Shown piece by piece: positions 31,027 to 40,391 of a stretch of 64,000 nucleotides of DNA; position 1 is the first letter of the stretch, and every line of letters starts with the position of its first letter. This stretch comes from JAIBJN01 sp963784175 (GTDB lineage Bacteria; Actinomycetota; Thermoleophilia; Gaiellales; Gaiellaceae), in contig CAWAQJ010000012.1 in assembly GCA_963784175.1 (NCBI GenBank), forward strand, positions 124,001-188,000, given 5' to 3'. A model generated the notes under the pieces. The model searched no databases. It was not told where the DNA came from and worked only from the letters and a program-made list of their open reading frames with translations. A program made the position numbers and the translations under genes.

Positions 31027-33224
31027 GCGCACCCGAGCTCGTCACCGTCACCATCGACGACCGCGAGATCCAGGTCCCCAAGGGCCAGGGAATGGTCGAG
31101 ACCGCCGCGTCCGCCGGGATCGAGATCCCGGTCTTCTGTTACGAGCCTCGCCTCGGAGCGCCGATCGGGGCCTGCCGGATGTGCCTTTGCGAGGTCGAGG
31201 GCATGCCGAAGCTGCAGGCCGCCTGCACGCTCACCGCGCAGGACGGCATGGTGCTCAAGACCGCACAGACGAGCGAGCAGGCCGCGCAGGGCCAGGACGC
31301 AGTCCTCGAGTTCATCCTTCTCAACCACCCGCTCGACTGCCCCGACTGCGACAAGGGCGGCGAGTGCCCACTCCAGGACCTCACCTTCCGCTACGGGCCT
31401 GGCAAGACCCGCATGCAGTTCCCGAAGCGGACGTTCGACAAGCCGATCCCCATCTCGCCGCTGATCGCGCTCGACCGCGAGCGCTGCATCCTCTGTTACC
31501 GCTGCACGCGCTTCTCCGAGAGCGTCGCCGAGGACGGGCAGCTCGTGGCCGTAAATCGCGGCGCGCAGTCGATCATCGCCACCTTCGAGGACGAGCCGTA
31601 CCGCGCGCCGTTCTCCGGCAACGTGCTCGAGCTCTGCCCGGTCGGGGCCCTGACCTCCACGACCTATCGCTTCCGGGCGCGTCCGTGGGAGATCCAGAAC
31701 GTCCCGACGGTCTGCGGGATGTGCCCGGCAGGCTGCAACGTGTGGGCCACCACCCGCGAGGGCAAGGTCGCGCGGATCCTCTCCCGCAACCATCCCGACG
31801 TGCACGAGGGATGGACGTGCGACAAGGGACGCTTCACCTACGACCATCTGCGCGCGCCCGACCGGATCACCGCACCGCTCGTGCGCGTGAGGCGCCGTGG
31901 GTTCGAGGAGTCCTCGTACGACGCCGCGCTCGACGCCGCCGAGGCCGGGCTCCGCGAGGCGGGCTCCTCGGTCGTCGTCGCCTTCTCGGGCGGCGAGACC
32001 GTCGAGCAGGCGAAGGCGCTGACGCGGATCGTCCGCGAGGGCTGCGGCTCGGAGATGGCGCTCCTGCCCGAGGAATGGGATCCGGGGCTCGAGGCCTTCA
32101 AGGCGCCGCTCTCGGCCATCCGCAACGCAGAGGCCTGCCTCGTCCTGGGCGACCAGCCCGTTGTCGAGCGCGCCCCCGTCGTCGACCTCTGGCTGCGCGC
32201 AGCGCGCCGCGCCGGCGGCGACGTCATCACGGTCAACCCCGCCGGGGACGTCCAGTCCGCTCCCGGCTCGGCAGCGCAGGTCGCCGCGTCATTGCGCGAA
32301 GGCGACGTCCCGAAAGAGCTGAAGGCGACGGCCAAGCGCCTGCGCGGTGCGAAGCGAATCGCGCTCGTGTGGTCGGACGACGACCCGACCGGCGGCAGGC
32401 ACATCGGCGCGCTCGCGAACGAGCTGCACGAGAACGGCAAGGCGGACGTGGCCGTCTACGTCCTGCCGCGGACGCCGAACGGCCGCGGCGTGCCGCCCGC
32501 GTGGTACGAGTCCGGCGAGGGCCGCTCCGACCCGCCCGACGAGGGAGAGATCGGCGCGCTCATCGTCTCGGGCGACGAGGCGGCCGACGACCCGCGCGTC
32601 GCCGAGCTCGCGGGGCGGGCGCGCTTCGTCCTCACGACCGCGATGTTCCAGAGCGACCTCACCGCCTGGTCGCACGTCGTCGTTCCCGGGACGAGCTACC
32701 TCGAGCGCGACGGCACGATGGTCAACCTCGAAGGAAGGCCGCAGCGCCTGCGCCGGGCGGTCATCCCCGCCGGGCTGGACGAGCTCGAGTTCCTCTCGCG
32801 CCTCGGCGAGCGCTTCGGGCTCGAGATCCCCGCCTGGGCGGCGCCGACGGCCGAGGAGCTCGCCGACCTCCCGCCCGCAGACGAGTTCGCGTGGTCGAGC
32901 CCCGACCCGCAGGCGCCGACAGGCAAGCCGGCCGGCCCGGGCCTCGACCTGGTGCGGATCCGGTCGCTGTTCAGCGGCGCCGGGGTGGAGCGCATCCCGC
33001 AGCTCCAGTTCCAGCGGCCGGCGCCCGAGGTCGAGCTCGCCTTCGAGGACGCGCAGACGCGTGAGATCGCGGCGGGCGAGACCGTCCGCGTGATCTCGAA
33101 CGGGACCTCGCGCGACCTGCGCGCACGGATCAACCGCAAGCTCCGGGTCGGGGTCGTGCGCGTCGCCGACGAGCACGCCGCCGGGTTCGAGGACCGCGTG
33201 CAGGTGGAGAAGATCGGTGCCTGA
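31023..33224 (+). CDS. nuoG: NADH-quinone oxidoreductase subunit G
   Basis: 75-kDa Fe-S subunit. N-terminal [2Fe-2S] cysteines are in FCYEPRLGAPIGACRMCLCE and AACTLTAQDGM. The His-ligated cluster is HPLDCPDCDKGGECPLQDL, and ERCILCYRCTRFSE with ELCPVGALTS gives a further 4Fe-4S. A molybdopterin-oxidoreductase-like domain begins at CGMCPAGCNVWATTREGK. 733 aa. The C-terminal half is diverged and has lost cofactor binding, as in other NuoG. It overlaps nuoH by 8 nt. Confidence 0.96.
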   Translation: MSAPELVTVTIDDREIQVPKGQGMVETAASAGIEIPVFCYEPRLGAPIGACRMCLCEVEGMPKLQAACTLTAQDGMVLKTAQTSEQAAQGQDAVLEFILLNHPLDCPDCDKGGECPLQDLTFRYGPGKTRMQFPKRTFDKPIPISPLIALDRERCILCYRCTRFSESVAEDGQLVAVNRGAQSIIATFEDEPYRAPFSGNVLELCPVGALTSTTYRFRARPWEIQNVPTVCGMCPAGCNVWATTREGKVARILSRNHPDVHEGWTCDKGRFTYDHLRAPDRITAPLVRVRRRGFEESSYDAALDAAEAGLREAGSSVVVAFSGGETVEQAKALTRIVREGCGSEMALLPEEWDPGLEAFKAPLSAIRNAEACLVLGDQPVVERAPVVDLWLRAARRAGGDVITVNPAGDVQSAPGSAAQVAASLREGDVPKELKATAKRLRGAKRIALVWSDDDPTGGRHIGALANELHENGKADVAVYVLPRTPNGRGVPPAWYESGEGRSDPPDEGEIGALIVSGDEAADDPRVAELAGRARFVLTTAMFQSDLTAWSHVVVPGTSYLERDGTMVNLEGRPQRLRRAVIPAGLDELEFLSRLGERFGLEIPAWAAPTAEELADLPPADEFAWSSPDPQAPTGKPAGPGLDLVRIRSLFSGAGVERIPQLQFQRPAPEVELAFEDAQTREIAAGETVRVISNGTSRDLRARINRKLRVGVVRVADEHAAGFEDRVQVEKIGA

Positions 33225-34212
33225 GACGCTGAACCAGCCCTGGTGGATCGACGTCATCAAGGCGGCCGTCATCGTCAACCTGGTGCTCGGCTGCTTCGCC
33301 TACGCGACCTGGCTCGAGCGCAAGGTGCTCGGTCGGATGCAGCTCCGCTACGGGCCGAACCGGGCGGGGCCGTACGGCCTCCTCCAGCCGATCGCCGACC
33401 TCGTCAAGCTGATCCGCAAGGAGAGCTTCGCGCCCACCGGCGCGATCGGGCTCCTCTACTTCGCCGCGCCCGTGGTGGCCGCGTTCACCGCGCTCGCCTC
33501 CTTCAGCGTCATCCCCTTCGGCGACGTCTGGGAGATCGGCGACTACGACGTCACCGGCTACGTCGCCGACGTCTCCATCGGCCTGCTGCTCCTCTTCTCG
33601 CTCGGCGCCGTCGGCATCTACGCGTTCCTCGTCGGCGGCTGGGCGAGCGACTCGAAGTTCTCGCTCCTCGGCTCGATGCGCACGGCCGCGCAGCTCGTCT
33701 CGTATGAAGTCTCGCTCGCGCTTTCCGTGCTCGGCGTCGTGATCATGGCCGAGAGCCTCTCGCTCGTGGACATCGTCGAGCGGCAGCAGGACACGCTCTG
33801 GTACGCCGGGCCGCAGATCGTCGGGCTGCTCGTCTTCTTCGTGGCCGGCGTCGCCGAGACGAACCGCGCGCCCTTCGACCTCCCCGAGGCCGAGACCGAG
33901 CTGGTCGCCGGCTACCAGACCGAGTACAGCGGCATGCGCTACGGCCTCTTCGCGATGGCCGAGTACGTCAACATGATCACGCTCTCGGGCCTCGCTGTCA
34001 CGCTCTTCTTCGGAGGCTGGAGCGGCCCCGTCCTGCCCGGCCCCCTCTGGTTCGTCGTCAAGCTCGCGGTCGTCGTCTTCCTCTTCATGTGGCTCCGCGC
34101 GACCCTGCCCCGCCTGCGCTACGACCAGCTGATGCAGGTCGGCTGGAAGGTGCTGTTGCCGGTCGCCACCCTCAACGCGGTCGTAACCGCCGTCATCGTG
34201 GTCTACGCCTAG
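33217..34212 (+). CDS. nuoH: NADH-quinone oxidoreductase subunit H
   Basis: Membrane subunit at the quinone entry channel, with eight predicted helices. WLERKVLGRMQLRYGPNRAG and the conserved acidic loop ETNRAPFDLPEAETELVAGY with QTEYSGMRYGLFAMAEY are standard. 331 aa. GTG at 33217 lies inside the nuoG 3' end. Confidence 0.97.
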   Translation: MPETLNQPWWIDVIKAAVIVNLVLGCFAYATWLERKVLGRMQLRYGPNRAGPYGLLQPIADLVKLIRKESFAPTGAIGLLYFAAPVVAAFTALASFSVIPFGDVWEIGDYDVTGYVADVSIGLLLLFSLGAVGIYAFLVGGWASDSKFSLLGSMRTAAQLVSYEVSLALSVLGVVIMAESLSLVDIVERQQDTLWYAGPQIVGLLVFFVAGVAETNRAPFDLPEAETELVAGYQTEYSGMRYGLFAMAEYVNMITLSGLAVTLFFGGWSGPVLPGPLWFVVKLAVVVFLFMWLRATLPRLRYDQLMQVGWKVLLPVATLNAVVTAVIVVYA

Positions 34213-34220
34213 GTGAACAC

Positions 34221-34718
34221 ATGAGCCCGCAGCCGTTCGACAGCTTCAAGGGTTTCGCCGTCACGTTCCGGCAGATGTTCAAGAAGCCGATCACGCAGCA
34301 GTACCCGGACTACAAGCGGCCGGTCTACCCGCGCTTCCGCGGCCGCCACCGTCTCTGGAAGCACGAGAACGGGCTCGAGAAGTGCGTCGGCTGCTCGCTC
34401 TGCGCCGCGGCGTGCCCGGCCGACTGCATCCGCGTGGTCGCCGACGAGAACACGCCCGACAACCGGGTCTCGCCCGGCGAGCGCTACGCGCGCATCTACG
34501 AGATCAACCTCTCGCGCTGCATCTTCTGCGGCTACTGCGAGCTCGCCTGCCCGTTCGACGCGATCACGCTCGAGGCCGAGTACGAGCTCTCGGAGTACTC
34601 GCGTGACGACCTCATCTACACGAAGGACATGCTCCTGGCCGAGCCCGTGAAGCGGATGCCCGTGGCCGACCGCGACCTCTACGACACGCCCGTGTCGGTC
34701 TGGAAGGCGGAGTCGTGA
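34221..34718 (+). CDS. nuoI: NADH-quinone oxidoreductase subunit I
   Basis: Carries clusters N6a and N6b. The two 4Fe-4S motifs are CVGCSLCAAACPADC and CIFCGYCELACPFDA. 165 aa. ATG at 34221 follows an AGGTGA sequence at a suitable distance; the longer reading from 34089 is antisense-style nuoH sequence. It overlaps nuoJ by 4 nt. Confidence 0.97.
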   Translation: MSPQPFDSFKGFAVTFRQMFKKPITQQYPDYKRPVYPRFRGRHRLWKHENGLEKCVGCSLCAAACPADCIRVVADENTPDNRVSPGERYARIYEINLSRCIFCGYCELACPFDAITLEAEYELSEYSRDDLIYTKDMLLAEPVKRMPVADRDLYDTPVSVWKAES

Positions 34719-35272
34719 CCGAGGTCGTGCTCGCCGCCTCGGCCGCGAACATCCTCGTCTGGCTCGTCTGGATCGTCGCGGCGCTCGCGCTCCTCGCCAG
34801 CGGCCTGGCCGTGGTGCTCTTCGCGAACCCCTTCTACAGCGCGCTCGCCCTGATCGGAAACCTCGTCTCGCTCGCGATCCTCTATCTGCTGCTCTCGGCC
34901 GAGTTCGTCGCCGCCGCGCAGGTGCTCGTCTACGCGGGCGCCGTCGTGGTCATGTTCCTCTTCGTCATCGCCTACCTCGGCGGGCGCGCGGACGCGCCCT
35001 GGGCCGGGGGCCCGACGCTCCAGTCCGTTGCAGCGGTCATCGCCGCGGGGGCGATCGCGCTCGAGGTCGTCGTCGTCATCGCCCTCAAGGCCGACGACGC
35101 GCTCAGCACGACCGCCGACGTCGACGGAGCCTTCGGCTCACCGGCTGAGATCGGCACCCTCTTCCTCTCCGACCACCTGCTCGCCTTCGAGGTGACGTCC
35201 ATCGTGCTGCTCGTGGCCGCGGTCGGCGGCGTCATCCTCGGAAGCTCGATGCCCAAGGAGCAGGAGGAGTAA
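34715..35272 (+). CDS. nuoJ: NADH-quinone oxidoreductase subunit J
   Basis: Membrane subunit with five helices, including the conserved pi-bulge helix 3 region AEFVAAAQVLVYAGAVVVMF. 185 aa, GTG start overlapping the nuoI stop (GTGA). The final SSMPKEQEE tail is cytosolic. Confidence 0.95.
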   Translation: MTEVVLAASAANILVWLVWIVAALALLASGLAVVLFANPFYSALALIGNLVSLAILYLLLSAEFVAAAQVLVYAGAVVVMFLFVIAYLGGRADAPWAGGPTLQSVAAVIAAGAIALEVVVVIALKADDALSTTADVDGAFGSPAEIGTLFLSDHLLAFEVTSIVLLVAAVGGVILGSSMPKEQEE

Positions 35273-35580
35273 TGCTCGGGCCGGGCATCGCCTCCTACCT
35301 CATCCTCTCGGTCGTCCTCTTCGCGACCGGCGCGTTCGGCGTGCTCATCCGCCGCAGCCCGCTGATCATCCTGCTCGCGCTCGAGATCATGCTCAACGCC
35401 GGCAACCTGGCGCTGATCGCCTTCGCGCGGCAGCACGGCGACGGAGACGGGCAGATCTTCGCCCTCACGGTCATGGTCGTCGCGGCCGCGGAGGCCGTGC
35501 TCGGGCTGGGGCTGATCGTGGCGGTCTCCCGCAAGCGCGTCGAGCTGGACGTCGACACCCTCACGTCGCTGAAGGGGTAG
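35272..35580 (+). CDS. nuoK: NADH-quinone oxidoreductase subunit K
   Basis: 102-aa membrane subunit with three helices. Conserved glutamates in LLALEIMLNAGNLALIAFA and VAAAEAVLGLGLIVAV belong to the proton path. It starts in the TAATG overlap with nuoJ; GAGGAG supplies the ribosome-binding site. Confidence 0.97.
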   Translation: MLGPGIASYLILSVVLFATGAFGVLIRRSPLIILLALEIMLNAGNLALIAFARQHGDGDGQIFALTVMVVAAAEAVLGLGLIVAVSRKRVELDVDTLTSLKG

Positions 35581-35583
35581 AGG

Positions 35584-37488
35584 ATGCAGGTTCTCGCCTG
35601 GACAGCCCTCTTCGCTCCCGCGGTCGCCGTCGTCGTCCTCGCGCTCGTTAGCGACAGGATCACGAGCTTCGGCGCGGGCGTGATCGCGACTGCCGCGACC
35701 GGCTTCTCGTTCATCTGCACACTCGCGATCTTCGTCGAGCTCCTCGGGCGCGAGCCGGAGGAACGGTCCGAGGTCTCGACCGCCTGGACGTGGCTGACGG
35801 CGGGCGATCTCCGCTTCGGCGCCGAGATCCTGATCGATCCGCTCTCCGTCTTCATGATGTTGATCGTCTCCGGCGTCGGCTTCCTCATCCTCGCCTACGC
35901 GATCGGCTACATGCACGGTGACGAGGAGGAGCACCGCTACCACGCCTACAAGGCGCTCTTCATCTTCTCCATGCTCCTGCTCGTCCAGGCGGGAAATTTC
36001 CTCCTGCTCCTCGCCGGCTGGGGCATGGTCGGCCTCTCCTCGTACCTGCTCATCAATTACTGGCACCGCCGCCGCGAGGCCGTGGCCGCAGGCAAGAAGG
36101 CCTTCATCATGAACGCCGTCGGCGACGCGACCTTCGCGCTCGCGCTCTTCATCCTCATCCAGCAGATCGGGTCGCTCGACTTCGCGACCGTGTTCGCCGC
36201 CGCGCCCGAGGCCCTGGGCGAGAACACGACGCTGTCGGTGCTCGTCGCGCTCGGGCTCCTCGGCGGCGCCGTGGCCAAGTCCGCGCAGATCCCGCTCCAC
36301 ACGTGGCTCCCCGACGCGATGGAGGGCCCGACCCCGGTCAGCGCCCTCATCCACGCGGCGACGATGGTCACCGCCGGCGTCTACCTGATCGCGCGCACGA
36401 GCCCGCTCTTCGAGCTGGCGATCGACGTGCGCGACCTCGCCGGCGTCCTCGGGGCCGTGACGCTCCTCGTCGCCGGGCTCGTCGCGCTCGTACAGACGGA
36501 CATCAAGCGCGTGATCGCCTACTCGACGATGAGCCAGATCGGCTACATGTTCGTCGGCGTCGGCCTGGGGGCGTACGGGGCCGGGATGTTCCACCTGATG
36601 ACGCACGCCTTCTTCAAGGGGCTCCTCTTCATGACGGCCGGCCTCGTCATCCACGCGCTCAGCGGCGAGCAGGACATCCGCCGCATGGGCGGCCTCGCGC
36701 GCGAGCTTCCGTGGACGTACCGCGCCTTCCTCGTCGGCTCGCTCGCCCTGGCGGCGATCCCGCCGTTCGCGGGCTTCTTCTCCAAGGACGCGATCCTCGC
36801 GAGCGCCGCGAACGCCGGCACACTGGGCTGGATCCTCTGGGGCTTCGGCGTGATCGGGGCCTTCTTGACCGCGCTCTACACGTTCAGGCTCCTCTTCATC
36901 GTCTTCTTCGGCGAGATGTCTCCCTTCGCGCGCGAGCACCTGCACAAGGAGCGCTTCGAGGGCCCGCTCGCGATGATGTGGCCAGTCGCCGTCCTCACCG
37001 TGCTCTCGATCGTCGGCGGCTTCCTCCAGATCCCCGGTGTCTGGCACGCGGTCGACACCTGGCTCGAGCCCGTCGTGCACTCGATCCCGGAGGCAGGCGG
37101 CGCGACGGCAGTCGCCTCGGCGCTGATTGCGCTCGGGGCCGCCCTCGGCGGCATCGCAGTCGCCTGGGTCCTCTACAGGCGGCCGAGCGAGAAGCCCGCC
37201 GAGATCCGCCGCCGCTTCCCGTGGGCCGCGCGGACCCTCGAGCACAAGCTCTACTTCGACGAGGCCTACAACGTCGCGTTCTACGAGCCCGCCACGCGCC
37301 TGGCGACCTGGCTCGGGCGCTGGGTCGAGGAGCCCTTCATCCTGCGCTCTCTGGGCGGGCTCGGGACGGGCGTGCGCGACGTGTCGGATCGCGTGTCCGC
37401 CGCCCAGACAGGGCGCGTGCGCGCGTACGTCCTCGCTCTCGCGATGGGCCTCGCCGTCCTCGCGATCGTCTTCCTGGTGGCGAGCTAG
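35584..37488 (+). CDS. nuoL: NADH-quinone oxidoreductase subunit L
   Basis: Distal antiporter-like proton-pumping subunit, 634 aa with about 16 helices and the lateral helix at its C-terminus. Recognisable motifs are LLLLAGWGMVGLSSYLLINY, KSAQIPLHTWLPDAMEGPTP with the following VSALIHAATMVTAGVYL, and HAFFKGLLFMTAG. ATG at 35584 lies 3 nt after the nuoK stop. Confidence 0.97.
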   Translation: MQVLAWTALFAPAVAVVVLALVSDRITSFGAGVIATAATGFSFICTLAIFVELLGREPEERSEVSTAWTWLTAGDLRFGAEILIDPLSVFMMLIVSGVGFLILAYAIGYMHGDEEEHRYHAYKALFIFSMLLLVQAGNFLLLLAGWGMVGLSSYLLINYWHRRREAVAAGKKAFIMNAVGDATFALALFILIQQIGSLDFATVFAAAPEALGENTTLSVLVALGLLGGAVAKSAQIPLHTWLPDAMEGPTPVSALIHAATMVTAGVYLIARTSPLFELAIDVRDLAGVLGAVTLLVAGLVALVQTDIKRVIAYSTMSQIGYMFVGVGLGAYGAGMFHLMTHAFFKGLLFMTAGLVIHALSGEQDIRRMGGLARELPWTYRAFLVGSLALAAIPPFAGFFSKDAILASAANAGTLGWILWGFGVIGAFLTALYTFRLLFIVFFGEMSPFAREHLHKERFEGPLAMMWPVAVLTVLSIVGGFLQIPGVWHAVDTWLEPVVHSIPEAGGATAVASALIALGAALGGIAVAWVLYRRPSEKPAEIRRRFPWAARTLEHKLYFDEAYNVAFYEPATRLATWLGRWVEEPFILRSLGGLGTGVRDVSDRVSAAQTGRVRAYVLALAMGLAVLAIVFLVAS

Positions 37489-37493
37489 CACTC

Positions 37494-38912
37494 ATGGAAA
37501 CGACCCTCCTCATCTTCCTCCCGATCGGCGCCGCCGTCGCGCTCTGGATCGTTCCCTGGGCCTCGACAAAGGCGGCCGCGGGCTTCGCGCTCCTCGTCGC
37601 GCTCGCCGAGCTGGCGCTCTGGGTGGGCATCGCGCTCAACTTCGACTTCGCCCTCCCGGGTCTTCAGGGCGAGGCGGACACCGTGTGGTTCGCCGACCTC
37701 GACGTCTCCTACCGGGTCGGGCTCTACGACTACTCGCTCTGGCTGGTCGGATTGACGGTCGTGGTCACCACGGCCGCGGTCGGCTACGGCTTCTGGGTCG
37801 GCAGGGAGCGCCCCGGCGTCTACCTCAGTCTGCTGCTCTTCCTCGAGGGCGCGACCATCGGCGTCTTCACCGCGCAGGACCTCGTCCTCTTCTACGTCTT
37901 CTGGGAGGCCATGCTCATCCCGCTCTACGTCCTCATCGGCGTGTGGGGCGGGCCGGGCAGGCTCGGGGCGACGTTCAAGTTCGTCGCCTACACGATCGCG
38001 GGCTCGCTCTTCATGCTCGTGGCGATCATCGCGGCAGGGCTCGACGCGGGCACGTTCGACATGACCCAGCTCGCCGGCCAGGGAACGAGTACGTGGATCT
38101 TCCTCGGCTTCGCGATCGCGTTCGCGGTCAAGGCACCGCTCTTCCCCTTCCACGGTTGGCTGCCCGACGCCTACCGCGAGTCGCCGCCCGAGGTGTCCGC
38201 CGTCCTCTCCGGCGTGATCTCGAAAGCCGGCGCGTACGGCTTCCTGGCCATTGCCATCCCGTTCTACCCCGGCCCCGCCGAGGACTGGCGCACGCCGCTG
38301 CTCGTCCTCTCCTCGATCGGGCTCGTCTACGCCTCGCTCCTCGCCTTCCGCGCCCCCGATGTGCGCGGCGTGATCGCGTACTCGAGCCTCGCGCAGATGA
38401 ACCTGATCCTGATCGGGATCTTCGCGGCGAACTCCTCCGGCTACACGGGCGCGCTCCTCCAGATGGTCAATCACGGGCTGATCTCGGCGGCGCTCTTCCT
38501 CCTCGCGGGGGCGATCGAGCGCCGCACCACGACCGGCGAGCTCGCCCGCCTGGGCGGGATGGCGCGGGGGAGGCCCGTGCTGGCCACGATCCTGATCGCG
38601 ACCGGTGTGATCGCGCTCGCGGTGCCAGGCTCGACCGCCTTTGCCGCCGAGTTCCTCGTCCTCAACGGCGTCTTCGACGTCGGCTGGGGCTGGGCCGTCG
38701 TCGGCGCAGTCGCCATCGTGCTCGCGGCGATGTACATGCTGCGGCTGATCTCGGCCGTGCTGCACGACAACGTCGGGCCGGCCGTCCCCGCCGAGGCCCT
38801 CGATCTGCGCCCGGCGGAGATCGGGGTCATCGCACCGCTCCTCGTCGTCTTGCTCGCGCTCTCCTTCTGGCCTGCGGCGATCACCGAGCGGCTGTCGGGA
38901 GCTCTGTTCTAG
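37494..38912 (+). CDS. nuoM: NADH-quinone oxidoreductase subunit M
   Basis: Second antiporter-like proton pump, 472 aa with about 14 helices. FYVFWEAMLIPLYVLIGVWG holds the conserved Glu, and KAPLFPFHGWLPDAYRESP with PPEVSAVLSGVISKAGAYGF the central Lys and loop. Its TAG stop overlaps the nuoN GTG by one base (TAGTG). Confidence 0.97.
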   Translation: METTLLIFLPIGAAVALWIVPWASTKAAAGFALLVALAELALWVGIALNFDFALPGLQGEADTVWFADLDVSYRVGLYDYSLWLVGLTVVVTTAAVGYGFWVGRERPGVYLSLLLFLEGATIGVFTAQDLVLFYVFWEAMLIPLYVLIGVWGGPGRLGATFKFVAYTIAGSLFMLVAIIAAGLDAGTFDMTQLAGQGTSTWIFLGFAIAFAVKAPLFPFHGWLPDAYRESPPEVSAVLSGVISKAGAYGFLAIAIPFYPGPAEDWRTPLLVLSSIGLVYASLLAFRAPDVRGVIAYSSLAQMNLILIGIFAANSSGYTGALLQMVNHGLISAALFLLAGAIERRTTTGELARLGGMARGRPVLATILIATGVIALAVPGSTAFAAEFLVLNGVFDVGWGWAVVGAVAIVLAAMYMLRLISAVLHDNVGPAVPAEALDLRPAEIGVIAPLLVVLLALSFWPAAITERLSGALF

Positions 38913-40391
38913 TGGAGTTCACGGCGCCCACGATCGACTGGGCTGCGCTCTCGCCGATCCTGATCACGCTCGGCGGCGCGACGGTCGTCCTGCTCGTGAG
39001 CCTCTTCCTGCCCGTCGGCGTGCGCCGGGCGTTCGGCTCCGCAGTCGCCGCGATCTGCTTCGTCGCCGCAGGAGCAGCCGCGATCGCGCTCTTCGTCGCG
39101 GACGAGACCGGACGCAGCATCGTCTCTGACGCGATCCGCCGCGACCGCCTGGCCGAGTTCGCCGAGGTGCTGATCATGGGGGCCGGCCTGCTCACCGTCG
39201 GCGTCTCCTACCGCGAGAGCGCACGCGACGAGCGCGCCGGGGAGTACTACGCGCTCCTGCTTGCCGCGGCGGGCGGCATGGCGTTCTTCGTCGCCGCCGA
39301 CAACCTGATGACGCTCTTCCTGGGGCTCGAGTGGTTCTCGATCTGCCTCTACATCCTCACGGCCATCGCCGTCGAGCGGCTTCCGGGTCTCGAGGCAGGT
39401 CTCAAGTACCTGATCGTCGGGAGCTTCGGCTCGGCGATCCTGCTCTTCGGGAGCGCGTTCGTCTACGGCGCGACGGGCGAGATCGGCTTCGAAGCAGATC
39501 GCAGCCGGAACGGACGACGCCGAGCGCCTCTTCGTCGTGGCCGGGCTGGCGATGATCGTCGTCGGGCTCGGCTTCAAGGCTTCAGCGGCGCCGTTCCACA
39601 TGTGGACGCCCGACGTCTACGAAGGCGCGCCGACCCCCGTCACCGCGTTCATGTCCGCCGCGACGAAGGTGGCGGCGGTCATCGTCACGATGCGCGTGCT
39701 CGTCACCGCCTTCCCGGGCGAGGAGGAGCTCTGGACGGTCGCGCTCGCCGTCATCGTCTGCATCTCGCTGGCCTGGGGGAACCTCGCCGCGATCGTGCAG
39801 CCGGGCCTCAAGAGGATGCTCGCGTACTCGAGCATCTCCCATGCCGGCTTCCTGCTCATGCCGGTCGCCGCCGGAAACGCTCTCGGCGGACGCGCGCTCC
39901 TCTACTACCTGGTCCCCTACTCGGCGATGAGCATCGGCGCGTTCGCCGTCGTCGCGGTGCGCGAGCGCGAGCTCAATGCCCCGGTGACGCTCGACGGCAT
40001 GGCGGGATTCGGGTGGGAGCGTCCCTTCCTCGGCGGCTCGATGGCGCTCTTCATGTTCGGGTTCATCGGGCTGCCGCCGACCGGCATCTTCCTGGGCAAG
40101 TTCTACGCCTTCTCCGCCGTCATCGACCGCGGGTGGACGTGGCTGGCCATCGTCGGCGTCGTCGCCACGGCCGTGTCCGTCTACTACTACGCGGGCGTCA
40201 TCCGCGCGATGTTCATGCAGCCCCGCGAGCTGACCGTCGCTGCCGCGGGCGGGTCGCCGCCAACCGACCGCCTGCTGGTCAGCGCCGTCGGCGCCTGCGT
40301 GCTCGTGGCAGTCGGCAGCTTCGTCTTCGCCGACCCGCTCCTCGACGTCGCGCGCGACGCGGTCGCCTCCCTCTCCTTCCCGGTGGGCTAG
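38912..40391 (+). CDS. nuoN: NADH-quinone oxidoreductase subunit N, interrupted by one frameshift
   Basis: Third antiporter-like subunit. The first frame from GTG 38912 covers about 195 residues (TLFLGLEWFSICLYILTAIA, GLEAGLKYLIVGSFGSAILL) and then degenerates after GEIGFEADRSR. The second frame carries QIAAGTDDAERLFVVAGLAM, SAAPFHMWTPDVYEGAPTPV and the rest to the TAG at 40389-40391. Removing one A at 39492-39493 joins them as IGFEQIAAGTDDAERL. Both halves are perfectly conserved, so this is probably a sequence error and not a dead gene. Confidence 0.9.

Noticed and set aside
34972..37491. Long minus-strand open frame (over 800 codons) opposite nuoJ-nuoL
   Set aside because: Composition is Arg/Asp/Glu/Gly-rich with no motif, and it is antisense to conserved nuo genes. 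This is the usual antisense artefact in GC-rich DNA.
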